A stretch of DNA of 43,826 nt, taken from contig DATKKX010000448.1 in assembly GCA_035542775.1 (NCBI GenBank), positions 1-43,826 of the forward strand. Reading direction: 5' to 3'. The position numbers were made by a program, and so were the translations under genes. Shown here piece after piece: positions 33,423 through 41,268 of this stretch (its first letter is position 1; every line of letters starts with the position of its first letter). The notes under the pieces were generated by a model. The model was not told where the DNA came from and did not search any database. It worked only from the letters and a program-made list of their open reading frames with translations. Source of the DNA: DATKKX01 sp035542775. GTDB taxonomy: Bacteria; Planctomycetota; Phycisphaerae; UBA1845; UTPLA1.

Positions 33423-35357
33423 CTATGCCTGCTCCTCCACCGCCCGCTCCCACTGGCTGTTCAGGTCCGCCAGGCGGGCACGGAGCGTGGTGTATTCATC
33501 GTGTAGCTGGGTTGATTTGACGGCGTTTTTCATCAGGGCGGGATCGGCGAAGGCGGCTTCGAGCTCCTTGGCGCGGTCCTCGAGCGAGATGATCTCGGCC
33601 TCCAGCTCCTCGATGTGGCGGGGGACGTACTTCGAGCGGGACTTTCGTTTCTTGGAGCCCGGCGGGGCGGCACGCGGCTCGGTGTGACGTTTCTCCTCAC
33701 GCTGACGGGCCTGCTCGATGCGGGCGGCCTCCTCGCGCTGAGCCAGCAGGGCAGCGTAGGTGGTCCAGTTGCCGGCGACGATCTCATGGCTGCCGCGGCG
33801 GGGGAGGACCAGCAGTCGGTTGACGACGCGGTCGAGGAAGTACCGGTCGTGGCTGACCATCAGAATGCTGCCGGGATAGAGCTTCAGGGCCTCTTCAAGC
33901 GCTTCGCAGCCGGGGATGTCGAGGTGGTTGGTGGGCTCGTCCAGCACCAGCACTTGCGGGCTGGTCCAGACCAGCCGGGCCAGCAGGATGCGCGATTGCT
34001 CGCCCCCGGAGAGATCGCCGACCCGCTTGAAGACGCTCTCGCCACGGAAGAGAAAGAGGGCCAGATACGATCGGGCCTCGGCCTCAGTGATGCCCGGCCG
34101 GACCTGGCGGACGGACTCGATGACGGTCAGGCTCGGATCGAGGTCGCGGTGCTCCTGGTCGTAGTAGCCGACGGTCAGGTTCTCGAAGAGCCGGACCTCG
34201 CCCGTATCGGGAGCCAGTTGCCGGAGCAGCATCCGCAGCAGCGTGGTCTTGCCGACGCCGTTGGGGCCGATGATGCCGACCTTCTCGCCGCGGGTCATCT
34301 CGAAGTCGAGGCTGTCGATCAGCACGACGCCGTCAAAGCCTTTGGTGACCCCCTGGCAGCGGATGACCATCTCACCGCCGCGCTGCGAGGTGTCGAAGCG
34401 GAGGACCATCTTGGATGCCAGGCCCTTGGGTTTCTTCAGGATCTTGCCCTCGGCCTCCATGCGATCGAGGTACTTCTGCCGGCCGCGGGCCTGCTTGGCG
34501 GAGTCCTTGCTGAAGTGGACGCGGGCGATGTAGTCGCGCTGGTGGGCCAGCCAGGCACTCTGCTTCTCATAGTCGCGGACGGCCTGGAGCTGGCGGATTC
34601 GCTTGGCCTCGGCGTAGTGCGTGTAGTCGGTGGGATAGACGGCGGCCTTGTGGTCTTCGATCTCGATGATCTTGCCCACCACGCGGTCAAGCAGATAGCG
34701 GTCGTGCGAGATGATGACCGCGCCCCCGCGATAGGCGGCGAGGAACTTTTCCAGCCAGCGGGTGGCGTCGATGTCCAGGTGATTGGTGGGCTCGTCGAGC
34801 AGCAGCAGATCGCAGTCCTGGAGCAGCAGCCGCGCCAGGGCCGCCCGACACTTCTGCCCGCCGGATAGAATGTCGACCGGCTTCTGGTACTCGTCGGGAT
34901 TGAAGCCCAGCCCGCCGAGGACCTCGCGGATGCGGACCTCGTGGTTGTACCCGCCGCGGGCCTCGAACTGGGCGTGCAGGCGGTCGTACTTCTGCAGCAG
35001 GGTCTTTTCGTCCGGCGTGCCGTGCGACTCGGCGATGCGCTGCGAGAGGGAGCGGAGCTCGATTTCGATGGCGCGGTGCTCGGCGAAGACCTCGCCGACG
35101 GCCTCGATGAGCGGGGCGCTGCCGGGGAGGTTGGGCTCCTGGGGCAGATAGCCGATGGATGTGCCGCGGGTGGAGGTGATGGTGCCGCTGTCCGGCGGCT
35201 CGAGCCCGACGATGAGCTTGAAGAGCGTGGTCTTGCCGCAGCCGTTGGCGCCGACGAGCCCGACCTTCTCGCCTTTGTGGATGTCGAGCGTGATGCCGTC
35301 CAGGACCGCCTGTCCGGCGTAGGTTTTGACCAGGTTTTGGATTGTCACCGCGGCCAT
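33423..35357 (-). CDS. ABC-F family ATPase (Uup/EttA-like)
   Basis: ABC-F proteins are soluble twin ATPases that act on the ribosome E site or in ribosome assembly and rescue. The 644-residue product has two ABC domains. The first has Walker A GANGCGKTT, signature LSGGQKCRAALARLL and Walker B LLLLDEPTNHLD. The second has GPNGVGKTT, LSGGEQSRILLARLV and VLVLDEPTNHLD. The linker between them (about residues 240-310, AKRIRQLQAVRDYEKQ region) is charged, as in ABC-F. A coiled-coil C-terminus (residues 575-640) is of the Uup type. It starts 6 bases after the FtsB-like gene, so the two are co-transcribed. Confidence 0.93.
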   Translation of the reverse strand: MAAVTIQNLVKTYAGQAVLDGITLDIHKGEKVGLVGANGCGKTTLFKLIVGLEPPDSGTITSTRGTSIGYLPQEPNLPGSAPLIEAVGEVFAEHRAIEIELRSLSQRIAESHGTPDEKTLLQKYDRLHAQFEARGGYNHEVRIREVLGGLGFNPDEYQKPVDILSGGQKCRAALARLLLQDCDLLLLDEPTNHLDIDATRWLEKFLAAYRGGAVIISHDRYLLDRVVGKIIEIEDHKAAVYPTDYTHYAEAKRIRQLQAVRDYEKQSAWLAHQRDYIARVHFSKDSAKQARGRQKYLDRMEAEGKILKKPKGLASKMVLRFDTSQRGGEMVIRCQGVTKGFDGVVLIDSLDFEMTRGEKVGIIGPNGVGKTTLLRMLLRQLAPDTGEVRLFENLTVGYYDQEHRDLDPSLTVIESVRQVRPGITEAEARSYLALFLFRGESVFKRVGDLSGGEQSRILLARLVWTSPQVLVLDEPTNHLDIPGCEALEEALKLYPGSILMVSHDRYFLDRVVNRLLVLPRRGSHEIVAGNWTTYAALLAQREEAARIEQARQREEKRHTEPRAAPPGSKKRKSRSKYVPRHIEELEAEIISLEDRAKELEAAFADPALMKNAVKSTQLHDEYTTLRARLADLNSQWERAVEEQA

Positions 35358-35363
35358 GGGGGC

Positions 35364-35984
35364 CTATCGCGCTACCGGGTGAACCGGATTCCTTCTGCCT
35401 CGTCGTCCTTTCCGCCTGGGCGCGAAGAGGACGAACGCGGCGATGACCAGCCCAGCCGACATCAGGTAGAACACGGGCCGCAGCGCCGGATCCAGGAAGA
35501 GGTTGATCAACCCTTTGCCGTTGGCCCACACCTCCGTCTTGATGGCCCACGGCGGCCAGTCGTCCGGCAGGCGCAACGCACTGCGGGTCGGCGGGGCCTT
35601 GGGCTCGGGCAGCTTCGGTGGGGCGAAGTCGGGCGGGAGGACCGGCAACACCTCCTCATCAGGCTTTGTGTAATGCAGGTCGAGCATGGCCAGCCGCTCG
35701 TTGATGACGCTGTCCCGCTCGAAGGCCTGGGCCAGTTCGTCGCGATGCTGAATCTCCTGGTCCAGTTGATTGATCACTTTCTGAAGCCGCTGCTCCTCAG
35801 CCAGGAGCTCGCAATGCTCTTTCAGCAGGGGCAGCAGCGTGGCCGGTGCATAGAGGATGAAGGCCAGGAGCATCAGCAGCAGGAACATCAGCCGATGGCC
35901 CAGCGGCGACGATCGGGCGTCGGGTTCGGTGCTGGCGGTCTGGGAGTCGCTGGTTCCTTGTGCCAATGCAGTACACTCGAGCAT
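35364..35984 (-). CDS. FtsB/DivIC-like septum protein with extra C-terminal helix
   Basis: A 206-residue membrane protein. A transmembrane helix (about 31-50) leads into a coiled coil (55-95, ELLAEEQRLQKVINQLDQEI) that ends in NERLAMLDLHYTKPDEEVL. This matches the FtsB/DivIC layout, where the coiled coil ends in a short ER-x-AR-x-LGxxxPGE motif. A Pro-rich linker and a second transmembrane helix (about 172-190) with a basic tail follow, unlike normal FtsB of about 100 residues. It lies directly downstream of eno, the position ftsB or divIC holds in many bacteria. Assignment is from architecture plus context, without a search. Confidence 0.6.
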   Translation of the reverse strand: MLECTALAQGTSDSQTASTEPDARSSPLGHRLMFLLLMLLAFILYAPATLLPLLKEHCELLAEEQRLQKVINQLDQEIQHRDELAQAFERDSVINERLAMLDLHYTKPDEEVLPVLPPDFAPPKLPEPKAPPTRSALRLPDDWPPWAIKTEVWANGKGLINLFLDPALRPVFYLMSAGLVIAAFVLFAPRRKGRRGRRNPVHPVAR

Positions 35985-36072
35985 GATCGGGCGCCGCCCC
36001 CCTGGTTTGGATCATTCACCGCGGCGAGACGGCCACGCTGGGAAGCTCTTCGGCCGATCTCCACCGCGTCGG

Positions 36073-36095
36073 GGCACCGGCTATCAGCCGGTGCC
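36073..36095. repeat. Hairpin GGCACCGGCT / AGCCGGTGCC
   Basis: A perfect 10-bp stem with a 3-base loop (ATC) in the 165-base gap between eno and the FtsB-like gene. No T-run follows on the minus strand, so it is probably a dispersed palindrome or an RNA-stabilising stem rather than a terminator. Confidence 0.55.
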
Positions 36096-36149
36096 ACACT
36101 GGTTTTTGGATCGGCCTTCAGGGGTCAGCACTTGCCGTAATCCCTCGCG

Positions 36150-37448
36150 TTATCGTTTGTTCCAGAGCGTTCCGCCGAAGACGGCCGAGCCGCCGAGTTG
36201 CTCCTCGATTCGCAGGAGCTGATTGTACTTGGCGATGCGGTCGGTTCGCGAGGCGCTGCCGGTCTTGATCTGCCCGGCATTCGTCGCCACGGCGATATCG
36301 GCGATGGTCGTGTCCTCGGTTTCGCCGCTGCGGTGGCTAACCACGGCGGTCCAGCCGGCCCGCTGGGCCATGTCGATGGCCTCAAAGGTCTCCGTCAGCG
36401 TGCCGATCTGGTTGACCTTGATGAGGATGCTGTTGGCCGCGCTCTTCTCGACGCCGGTCTTGAGCCGCTGGGTGTTGGTGACGAAGAGATCGTCGCCGAC
36501 GAGCTGGACTTTCTCGCCGAGCTTCTTCGTCAGCTTGACCCAGCCGCTCCAGTCGTCTTCCGCCAAGCCGTCCTCCAGGCTGCGGATCGGCCACTGGCGG
36601 CACTTCTCCGCCCAGTATTCGATCAGCTCGTCGGAGGGGACGACCTTGTTCGGATTGCTCTTGAAGAACTTGTACTTGTCCTTGGCTCCCGCCTCGTTGG
36701 CCAATTCGCTGGCGGCCGGATCGAGGGCGAAGAAGACCTGCTCGCCGAGCTTGTAGCCGGCCTTTTCGACCGCCTTGGCAATCACCTCGAAGGCCTCGTC
36801 GTTGGACTTCAGGCTGGGGGCGTAGCCGCCCTCGTCGCCCACCGCCGTGTTGTAACCCTTGTCCTTGAGCACCTTCTTCAAGGTGTGGAAGATCTCGGCT
36901 CCCCAGCGGAGCGCTTCGCGGAAGTCCGGCGCTCCCCAGGGCTGGATCATGAACTCCTGGAAGTCCACGGTGCTGTCGGCGTGCTTGCCGCCGTTGAGGA
37001 TGTTCATCATCGGAACCGGAAGGACGTTGGCCTTGCAGCCGCCGAGATAGCGGTACAGCGGCAGGCCGACGGAGTCCGCCGCCGCCCGAGCTACCGCCAG
37101 GGAGACGGCCAGGATGGCGTTGGCGCCGAACTTGCTTTTGTTGGGCGTGCCATCGAGGTCGATCATGGCGTGATCGATTTCCTCCTGGTCCGTAGCGTCC
37201 ATGCCCATGACGCACTCGGCCAGCTTGGTGTTGACGTGCTCGACGGCCTTGAGGACGCCCTTGCCCATATAGCGTTTGGCGTCGCCGTCGCGGAGCTCAA
37301 CCGCTTCATGTTCACCGGTAGAGGCCCCGCTGGGGACGATGGCCTGCCCGCACGATCCGTCGGCCAGGACGACGACGGCCTCGACGGTGGGGTTGCCGCG
37401 GGAGTCCAGGACTTCGCGGCCTTCGACGTAGACGATTTCGCTGGTCAT
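36150..37448 (-). CDS. eno: Enolase
   Basis: Enolase interconverts 2-phosphoglycerate and phosphoenolpyruvate in glycolysis and may join the degradosome. The 432-residue product starts MTSEIVYVEGREVLDSRGNP and has PSGASTGEHEAVELRDGD, the metal-site VGDEGGYAPSL, SLEDGLAEDDWSGW, VGDDLFVTN, and the C-terminal signature ILIKVNQIGTLTETFEAI with SHRSGETEDTTIADIAVATN. The start is the ATG at 37448 with GGAAG upstream; a TTG five codons earlier is rejected. A candidate promoter lies at 37607-37635. It leads an eno, FtsB-like, ABC-F gene run. Confidence 0.98.
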   Translation of the reverse strand: MTSEIVYVEGREVLDSRGNPTVEAVVVLADGSCGQAIVPSGASTGEHEAVELRDGDAKRYMGKGVLKAVEHVNTKLAECVMGMDATDQEEIDHAMIDLDGTPNKSKFGANAILAVSLAVARAAADSVGLPLYRYLGGCKANVLPVPMMNILNGGKHADSTVDFQEFMIQPWGAPDFREALRWGAEIFHTLKKVLKDKGYNTAVGDEGGYAPSLKSNDEAFEVIAKAVEKAGYKLGEQVFFALDPAASELANEAGAKDKYKFFKSNPNKVVPSDELIEYWAEKCRQWPIRSLEDGLAEDDWSGWVKLTKKLGEKVQLVGDDLFVTNTQRLKTGVEKSAANSILIKVNQIGTLTETFEAIDMAQRAGWTAVVSHRSGETEDTTIADIAVATNAGQIKTGSASRTDRIAKYNQLLRIEEQLGGSAVFGGTLWNKR

Positions 37449-37763
37449 GGTGGTTTCTTCCAATCAAGCAAAAGGTTACAGGTGTATCGACCGCGCGTCA
37501 CAGGCCGCTGCACGGTGGGCGTGTTCTCTGGACATTGGGCGTCGGCGCCGCCGCCCGGCCTCCGCGGCAAGCGTCTCGGCTCCCAGTCGCCGCAACCGCA
37601 GCGGTCAATGTAGATCGCGAGGCGGAGGTTGACAAGATGAGGCGCAGAAAATGCCCGGGGAGTGCGGCGGCTCGGCCGCGGGCGAGAAGCGGGAGTCGTG
37701 GGAATCCGGGCCTGGGGCCAGCGCCCGCGGTGCCCCGGGGCGCGCCTTCGCGACACACGCCGC
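37449..37763. other. Intergenic region upstream of eno
   Basis: About 315 bases between the five-gene kinase run and eno. Besides the candidate promoter at 37607-37635, nothing was recognised. No hairpin with a T-run ends the upstream operon, so read-through into eno is possible. Confidence 0.35.
37607..37635 (-). promoter_or_regulatory. Candidate sigma70-type promoter for eno
   Basis: On the minus strand TTGTCA (37635-37630), a 17-base spacer, and TACATT (37612-37607) give five and four matches to consensus. The transcript leader would be about 150 bases. Confidence 0.4.
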
Positions 37764-38369
37764 TTACGCCCCTTCGGCCGCCTTGTGGCGCTCGCGGACA
37801 CGGCGGTCGGCCTCGTCGAAGGCCTCCCCGGCGTCTTTCATCAGGCCCGTGTCCATCTGGTCCCAGATATCCAGCACCTGCTGGCTGCCGGGGGTCATGG
37901 CGCTCTCGCCTTCTTCCAGGCCGATCTTGAGCATGGAGTCGAGCCGCTCCTGGTACATTTCCGCGGTGATGGCGTCGTCCTGGATCATTCTCTCCAGGAC
38001 CATCATGTCCTTCTCGCTGACCATGCCCAGACGGCTGCCCACGGACCGGGCACGTTCGGCGTTTTCGCGGAGCATGCGCATCCGCGTGACAGTCAGGGTC
38101 TCCTTGCTGCGGATGTTGAGCTGCCGCGAGGTCATCAACTGCTCGGTGGTCTTGAGGTCGAACTCCTGGGCCAGGACGCGGCGGACTTCGGGCGATTTTT
38201 CATTGCGACCGCGCTCGAAGACCTCCTGCTTCTTGGCCGCCAGGTCGGTGATGCGCTTGAGGAGCTGATCCCGCTCGCGCTGCAAGAGCAACTCCTGCCG
38301 GCGAAGCTCCTGCCGCGTCATCTGCGACAACGACTTGTTCTTCTTGGTGAGCCAGTCGAACAGTCCCAT
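37764..38369 (-). CDS. Helical-hairpin protein, Snf7/PspA-like candidate (short)
   Basis: A 201-residue, almost wholly helical, charged protein. MGLFDWLTKKNKSL is a possible membrane-binding amphipathic start. Helix 1 covers about 15-52, the turn is ERGRNEKSPEVRR (52-64), helix 2 runs to about 108, and further helices cover 117-150 and 160-198. The turn matches the turn of the protein encoded next upstream (EEGKASPSKVAKRR), and the long basic hairpin with shorter acidic helices after it resembles ESCRT-III/Vipp1 subunits. The gene follows its neighbour by 4 bases. The start is the ATG at 38369; upstream in-frame sequence overlaps the neighbour. Homology to ESCRT-III is my inference; a generic coiled coil is the alternative. 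Confidence 0.6.
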   Translation of the reverse strand: MGLFDWLTKKNKSLSQMTRQELRRQELLLQRERDQLLKRITDLAAKKQEVFERGRNEKSPEVRRVLAQEFDLKTTEQLMTSRQLNIRSKETLTVTRMRMLRENAERARSVGSRLGMVSEKDMMVLERMIQDDAITAEMYQERLDSMLKIGLEEGESAMTPGSQQVLDIWDQMDTGLMKDAGEAFDEADRRVRERHKAAEGA

Positions 38370-38373
38370 GACG

Positions 38374-39786
38374 TTATTCCGCCTGTGCCTGGCCGCCTTC
38401 GCGGTCCTTTGCCTTGGTCTTGCCGCCGGTACGGTCGGCAGTTCTGTCTTTTGGTTCGGGCTGGGCCGCCTTTTCCGCCGGCGCTGCCTCAAGCTCTTTC
38501 AAGATCGCTGCCTCATCGGCGGAGATCGACGACTCGGCCATCCCGACTTCCAGGCTGCTGACCAAGGCGTCGCTGGCGCCGAGCTGCTCGAGAATTTCCT
38601 CGGCGTTCACCGCGGCCTCAGTCAGTTCCTCGCTGGTGGGCAACTGGGCGACGCTGCCGGTCTGGGCGAGCTCGAGGTTGTGGATGTGCGTGCTGATGAC
38701 GTTGATCTGCTTGCTGAGGATCGCGGCGCTGGTATTGCAGCGGGAAATGTCCTTGCGCATCTGGGCGATCTGCCCGGCCATGCGGCGTTTGGCCACCTTG
38801 GACGGTGAGGCCTTGCCCTCCTCCATCAGCTCGTTTTCCTTCTTTTCGAGCTTGCCGATCTCCTCGTACATGCGGTCCAGCTTGACCGACAGGCGAGCCC
38901 GGCGCTCGGCCAACTCGTTGATCTTTCTGGTTTCTTCGCCTTCCCGAGAGAAGAGGTTTCTGATCCGATCAGACAGCGACATGGAGACACCCTCCTGGTC
39001 GGAGGCCGCGGAGGCCCCGCGATACAGCATCACCTGGCCGGCTTGCGCTGAAACACGCAGTTCCGGATCGGCCTTCACCGCCTGGGCGAACGCCTCCTGC
39101 ACGATCCGCTCCGGCAGGTCCAACTGCTCGGCCATGCTGCTGGCGGTCAGACCGCCTGTCAACAGACTGGTGCTGCGATCCTCGATTTCCCGCCGGACGC
39201 GTTCGATTTTCTTGCCTACGTCCTCGGGGTCGAACAGCTTGCACAGGCGCGGGTCCACTTTGCCGTCGGGGCTCGCGACCCTCCAGCCGCCCTGCTCACG
39301 CGGCTCGATCAGGACCAGTTTGACGTTGGGCAGATCGAGCGGCACGTTCCAGACTTCTTCGGCGAATCCGCTGGGACTGCATATCCCGATCAGATGGGGC
39401 GTCTTACTATCCAGCATCAGGGAGCGGACATGCGACGTCAACTCCGCCAGCGTCACGGGCGGCGCCGGCGCATCGGGCGTCAGAAGCGGCCCTGCCGGCG
39501 CAAGGATGCCCGCGACGGTCACACTGCGGAGTCGCTGGCCGAAGATCCATCGCCGTTCAAAGCCACGGATGGTAAATCCCCGACCGTGCGGCAGCCTGGC
39601 GAAAAGGGCGCGATCATAGATGCGGCGATCGACCATCTCGGCCTTGACCCGATCGGCGCAATCGTGATCTTCGCGTTTGAACCACTTGCCCGGCATGACG
39701 CGGCCGCCGGCCGCCGCCAGGTTCGCCGAGACGCCAGCCAGATATGCAGATTCGACTTCGATGGCATGTTCCGCGGCGGATTTCAT
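38374..39786 (-). CDS. Winged-helix plus Snf7-like hairpin protein candidate (CHMP7/CdvB-like layout)
   Basis: A 470-residue protein in three parts. Residues 1-200 are alpha/beta (HLIGICSPSGFAEEVW and VKLVLIEPREQGGW look like buried strands); no known family is recognised. Residues 205-257 (LTGGLTASSMAEQLDLPERI, then VQEAFAQAVKADPEL and a beta wing to MLYRG) look like a winged helix. From 269, MSLSDRIRNLFS is an amphipathic helix, followed by a helical hairpin (283-322 and 328-376, turn EEGKASPSK), two shorter helices (385-415) and an acidic helix DEAAILKELE at 424-433, then a disordered Lys/Ala/Glu tail. AAGGG precedes the ATG by 6 bases. Function inferred, not shown. Confidence 0.6.
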   Translation of the reverse strand: MKSAAEHAIEVESAYLAGVSANLAAAGGRVMPGKWFKREDHDCADRVKAEMVDRRIYDRALFARLPHGRGFTIRGFERRWIFGQRLRSVTVAGILAPAGPLLTPDAPAPPVTLAELTSHVRSLMLDSKTPHLIGICSPSGFAEEVWNVPLDLPNVKLVLIEPREQGGWRVASPDGKVDPRLCKLFDPEDVGKKIERVRREIEDRSTSLLTGGLTASSMAEQLDLPERIVQEAFAQAVKADPELRVSAQAGQVMLYRGASAASDQEGVSMSLSDRIRNLFSREGEETRKINELAERRARLSVKLDRMYEEIGKLEKKENELMEEGKASPSKVAKRRMAGQIAQMRKDISRCNTSAAILSKQINVISTHIHNLELAQTGSVAQLPTSEELTEAAVNAEEILEQLGASDALVSSLEVGMAESSISADEAAILKELEAAPAEKAAQPEPKDRTADRTGGKTKAKDREGGQAQAE

Positions 39787-39816
39787 CGTTTCCCTTGCAG
39801 AGCTCCGGCGAGAGTT

Positions 39817-40119
39817 TCATCTGGGCCTGCCGCACATCCGGCAGTAGCGGCCATGCGGCGGGTTAATCGCCCGGCAGTTCGGGTGCCGGCATTCCCACCT
39901 GCCCGCCTGCAGCGGTTCGCCTGGAGACGGGTCTTCCCCGGCGTCGGCGGTGCCGCCGGCGGAGTCAGCCTCGCGATTGCGACGCCCCGGCCAATATTCA
40001 TCGACATCCGGCGGCCCGCTTCGCCAGACGCGCGTGAAGGAATACATCACGAGGACGATCATCCCCACGAAGACCAGGACGCCGATGATCGGGTGTATCC
40101 CTTGTGAGAAAATGAACAT
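39817..40119 (-). CDS. Membrane-anchored zinc-finger protein
   Basis: A 100-residue protein: one transmembrane helix (residues 10-29), a disordered acidic Gly/Asp/Pro linker (35-70), and a C-terminal zinc finger. The finger has Cys77-x4-Cys82 and Cys93-x2-Cys96 in WECRHPNCRAINPPHGRYCR. The Trp-x-Cys start and Asn before the second pair recall RanBP2-type or zinc-ribbon fingers that bind proteins or RNA. It begins 6 bases after the kinase stop. The kinase also ends in zinc ribbons, which suggests the two share a binding mode or partner. Confidence 0.7.
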   Translation of the reverse strand: MFIFSQGIHPIIGVLVFVGMIVLVMYSFTRVWRSGPPDVDEYWPGRRNREADSAGGTADAGEDPSPGEPLQAGRWECRHPNCRAINPPHGRYCRMCGRPR

Positions 40120-40125
40120 CGTTAT

Positions 40126-41193
40126 TCATCCTGCACTCGCCGGGAGCGGCGAGCCGCAGAACACGCAGAACTTGTCCTCCGCCGCCGGAAACGCGTCGCA
40201 CCTCAGGCAACGCCGTATCCTGGCCACGAGTTGGGCGCCGCAACCGGTGCAGAAATTGTCGCCGGGGTCGGTGATTGACCGGCAGGACGGGCACGCCTCC
40301 TGGTGAGGTCCGTCAGGCCGCAAGGCTGCGCCGACCGCTACCGGCCGGGCGGCCCGGATCACGGGGGGGGCGCCGGCGGGTTCGATCGCCTGCAACGCAT
40401 CCGCCGCATTCGCGAACCGCCGCTCCCGCCGGGTATACAACCGTGAATAGACCGGATCGACCCAGGCGGGCAGCCCCTCGCGAATATGCGAAGGCATGTC
40501 GCTGCCGCTGGGGCGCTCGCCGCAGATAAGCTCGAACAGTACGATGCCCACTGCGTAGAGGTCGGTGCGCTCATCACATTCGCCACCCTCGCGCTGCTCC
40601 GGAGCCATGTAGGCCAGGGTTCCGGAGATGCTGCGCCCCTCCTCGGAGAGCAGGCTGCCGGATTGAACGATGCTGGCGGTCGTGATCTGTCCCGCCCGGC
40701 CCAGTCCGAAGTCCGTCACTTTCACGTCCTGGGAGTCGATCTCCTCCACGGGCTTGGATCGGGCGCTGCTGATGAGAATGTTTTCCGGCTTGATGTCCCG
40801 GTGGATCACGCCATGGTCGTGGGCATGCTGGAGTGCCCGCAGGATACCGATCGTGATCCGCTGAGCGGCCGGAACCGGCAGGCCTTTCTCGTGCTCCTTC
40901 AGCAACTGCCGCAACGACGGCCCGTTCACATATTCCATGACGAGGTACGGTGTCTCGGCATACGGGTCCAGGCCGATGGCCCGCACGATGTTGGGGTGGT
41001 TCAAGCCGTGTATCGTCGAGCCTTCCTTCTGCAAGTTGCGGACGAACTGCGAATCGGTAGGCACCTTGATGGCGACGATCTCCTCCTGCCATATGTGGTG
41101 ATGGGCCTTCCAGACCTGCCCAAAGCTGCCCGAGCCGATCTGCTCGTCGACCACGTATTCACTGATTCGGTCGCCGGCCTTTGGTTGACTCAT
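40126..41193 (-). CDS. Ser/Thr protein kinase with two C-terminal zinc ribbons
   Basis: A 355-residue Hanks-type kinase. Visible are the Gly loop IGSGSFGQVWKA (19-30), ATP-binding Lys43 in VAIK, catalytic HRDIKPEN (Asp133), DFGLGRAGQ (Asp161), a 25-residue activation loop rich in Ser/Thr, and APEQ (197-200). After the kinase domain (to about 270) two zinc ribbons follow: Cys301/304/315/318 and Cys329/332/343/346, each ending FCxxCG. It has no transmembrane segment, unlike typical PASTA kinases, so it is probably recruited to membranes by its membrane-protein neighbours. All catalytic residues are present. Confidence 0.92.
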   Translation of the reverse strand: MSQPKAGDRISEYVVDEQIGSGSFGQVWKAHHHIWQEEIVAIKVPTDSQFVRNLQKEGSTIHGLNHPNIVRAIGLDPYAETPYLVMEYVNGPSLRQLLKEHEKGLPVPAAQRITIGILRALQHAHDHGVIHRDIKPENILISSARSKPVEEIDSQDVKVTDFGLGRAGQITTASIVQSGSLLSEEGRSISGTLAYMAPEQREGGECDERTDLYAVGIVLFELICGERPSGSDMPSHIREGLPAWVDPVYSRLYTRRERRFANAADALQAIEPAGAPPVIRAARPVAVGAALRPDGPHQEACPSCRSITDPGDNFCTGCGAQLVARIRRCLRCDAFPAAEDKFCVFCGSPLPASAG

Positions 41194-41268
41194 CGCATGG
41201 TTCTCGTCGTTGCCCGGCCCTTCGGAGGGCGGCTGGCTTTATCTCCGCCCGAGCGGGCCCGAAATCGG

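Noticed and set aside
33615..34868. 417-residue open frame opposite the ABC-F gene
   Set aside because: Antisense shadow of a clear ABC-F ATPase; composition is the complement pattern, and there is no ribosome site.
36073..36095. Hairpin after eno as a transcription terminator
   Set aside because: No T-run on the minus strand; more likely a dispersed palindrome.
36198..37613. 471-residue open frame opposite eno
   Set aside because: Lies wholly antisense to enolase, is Leu/Gly/Val/Asp-rich with no family pattern, and arises from high GC.
38482..38520. MIM1-like tail (DEAAILKELE) as proof of ESCRT-III identity
   Set aside because: Short acidic helices match such a loose consensus by chance, and no Vps4 partner is in the window; noted only as compatible.
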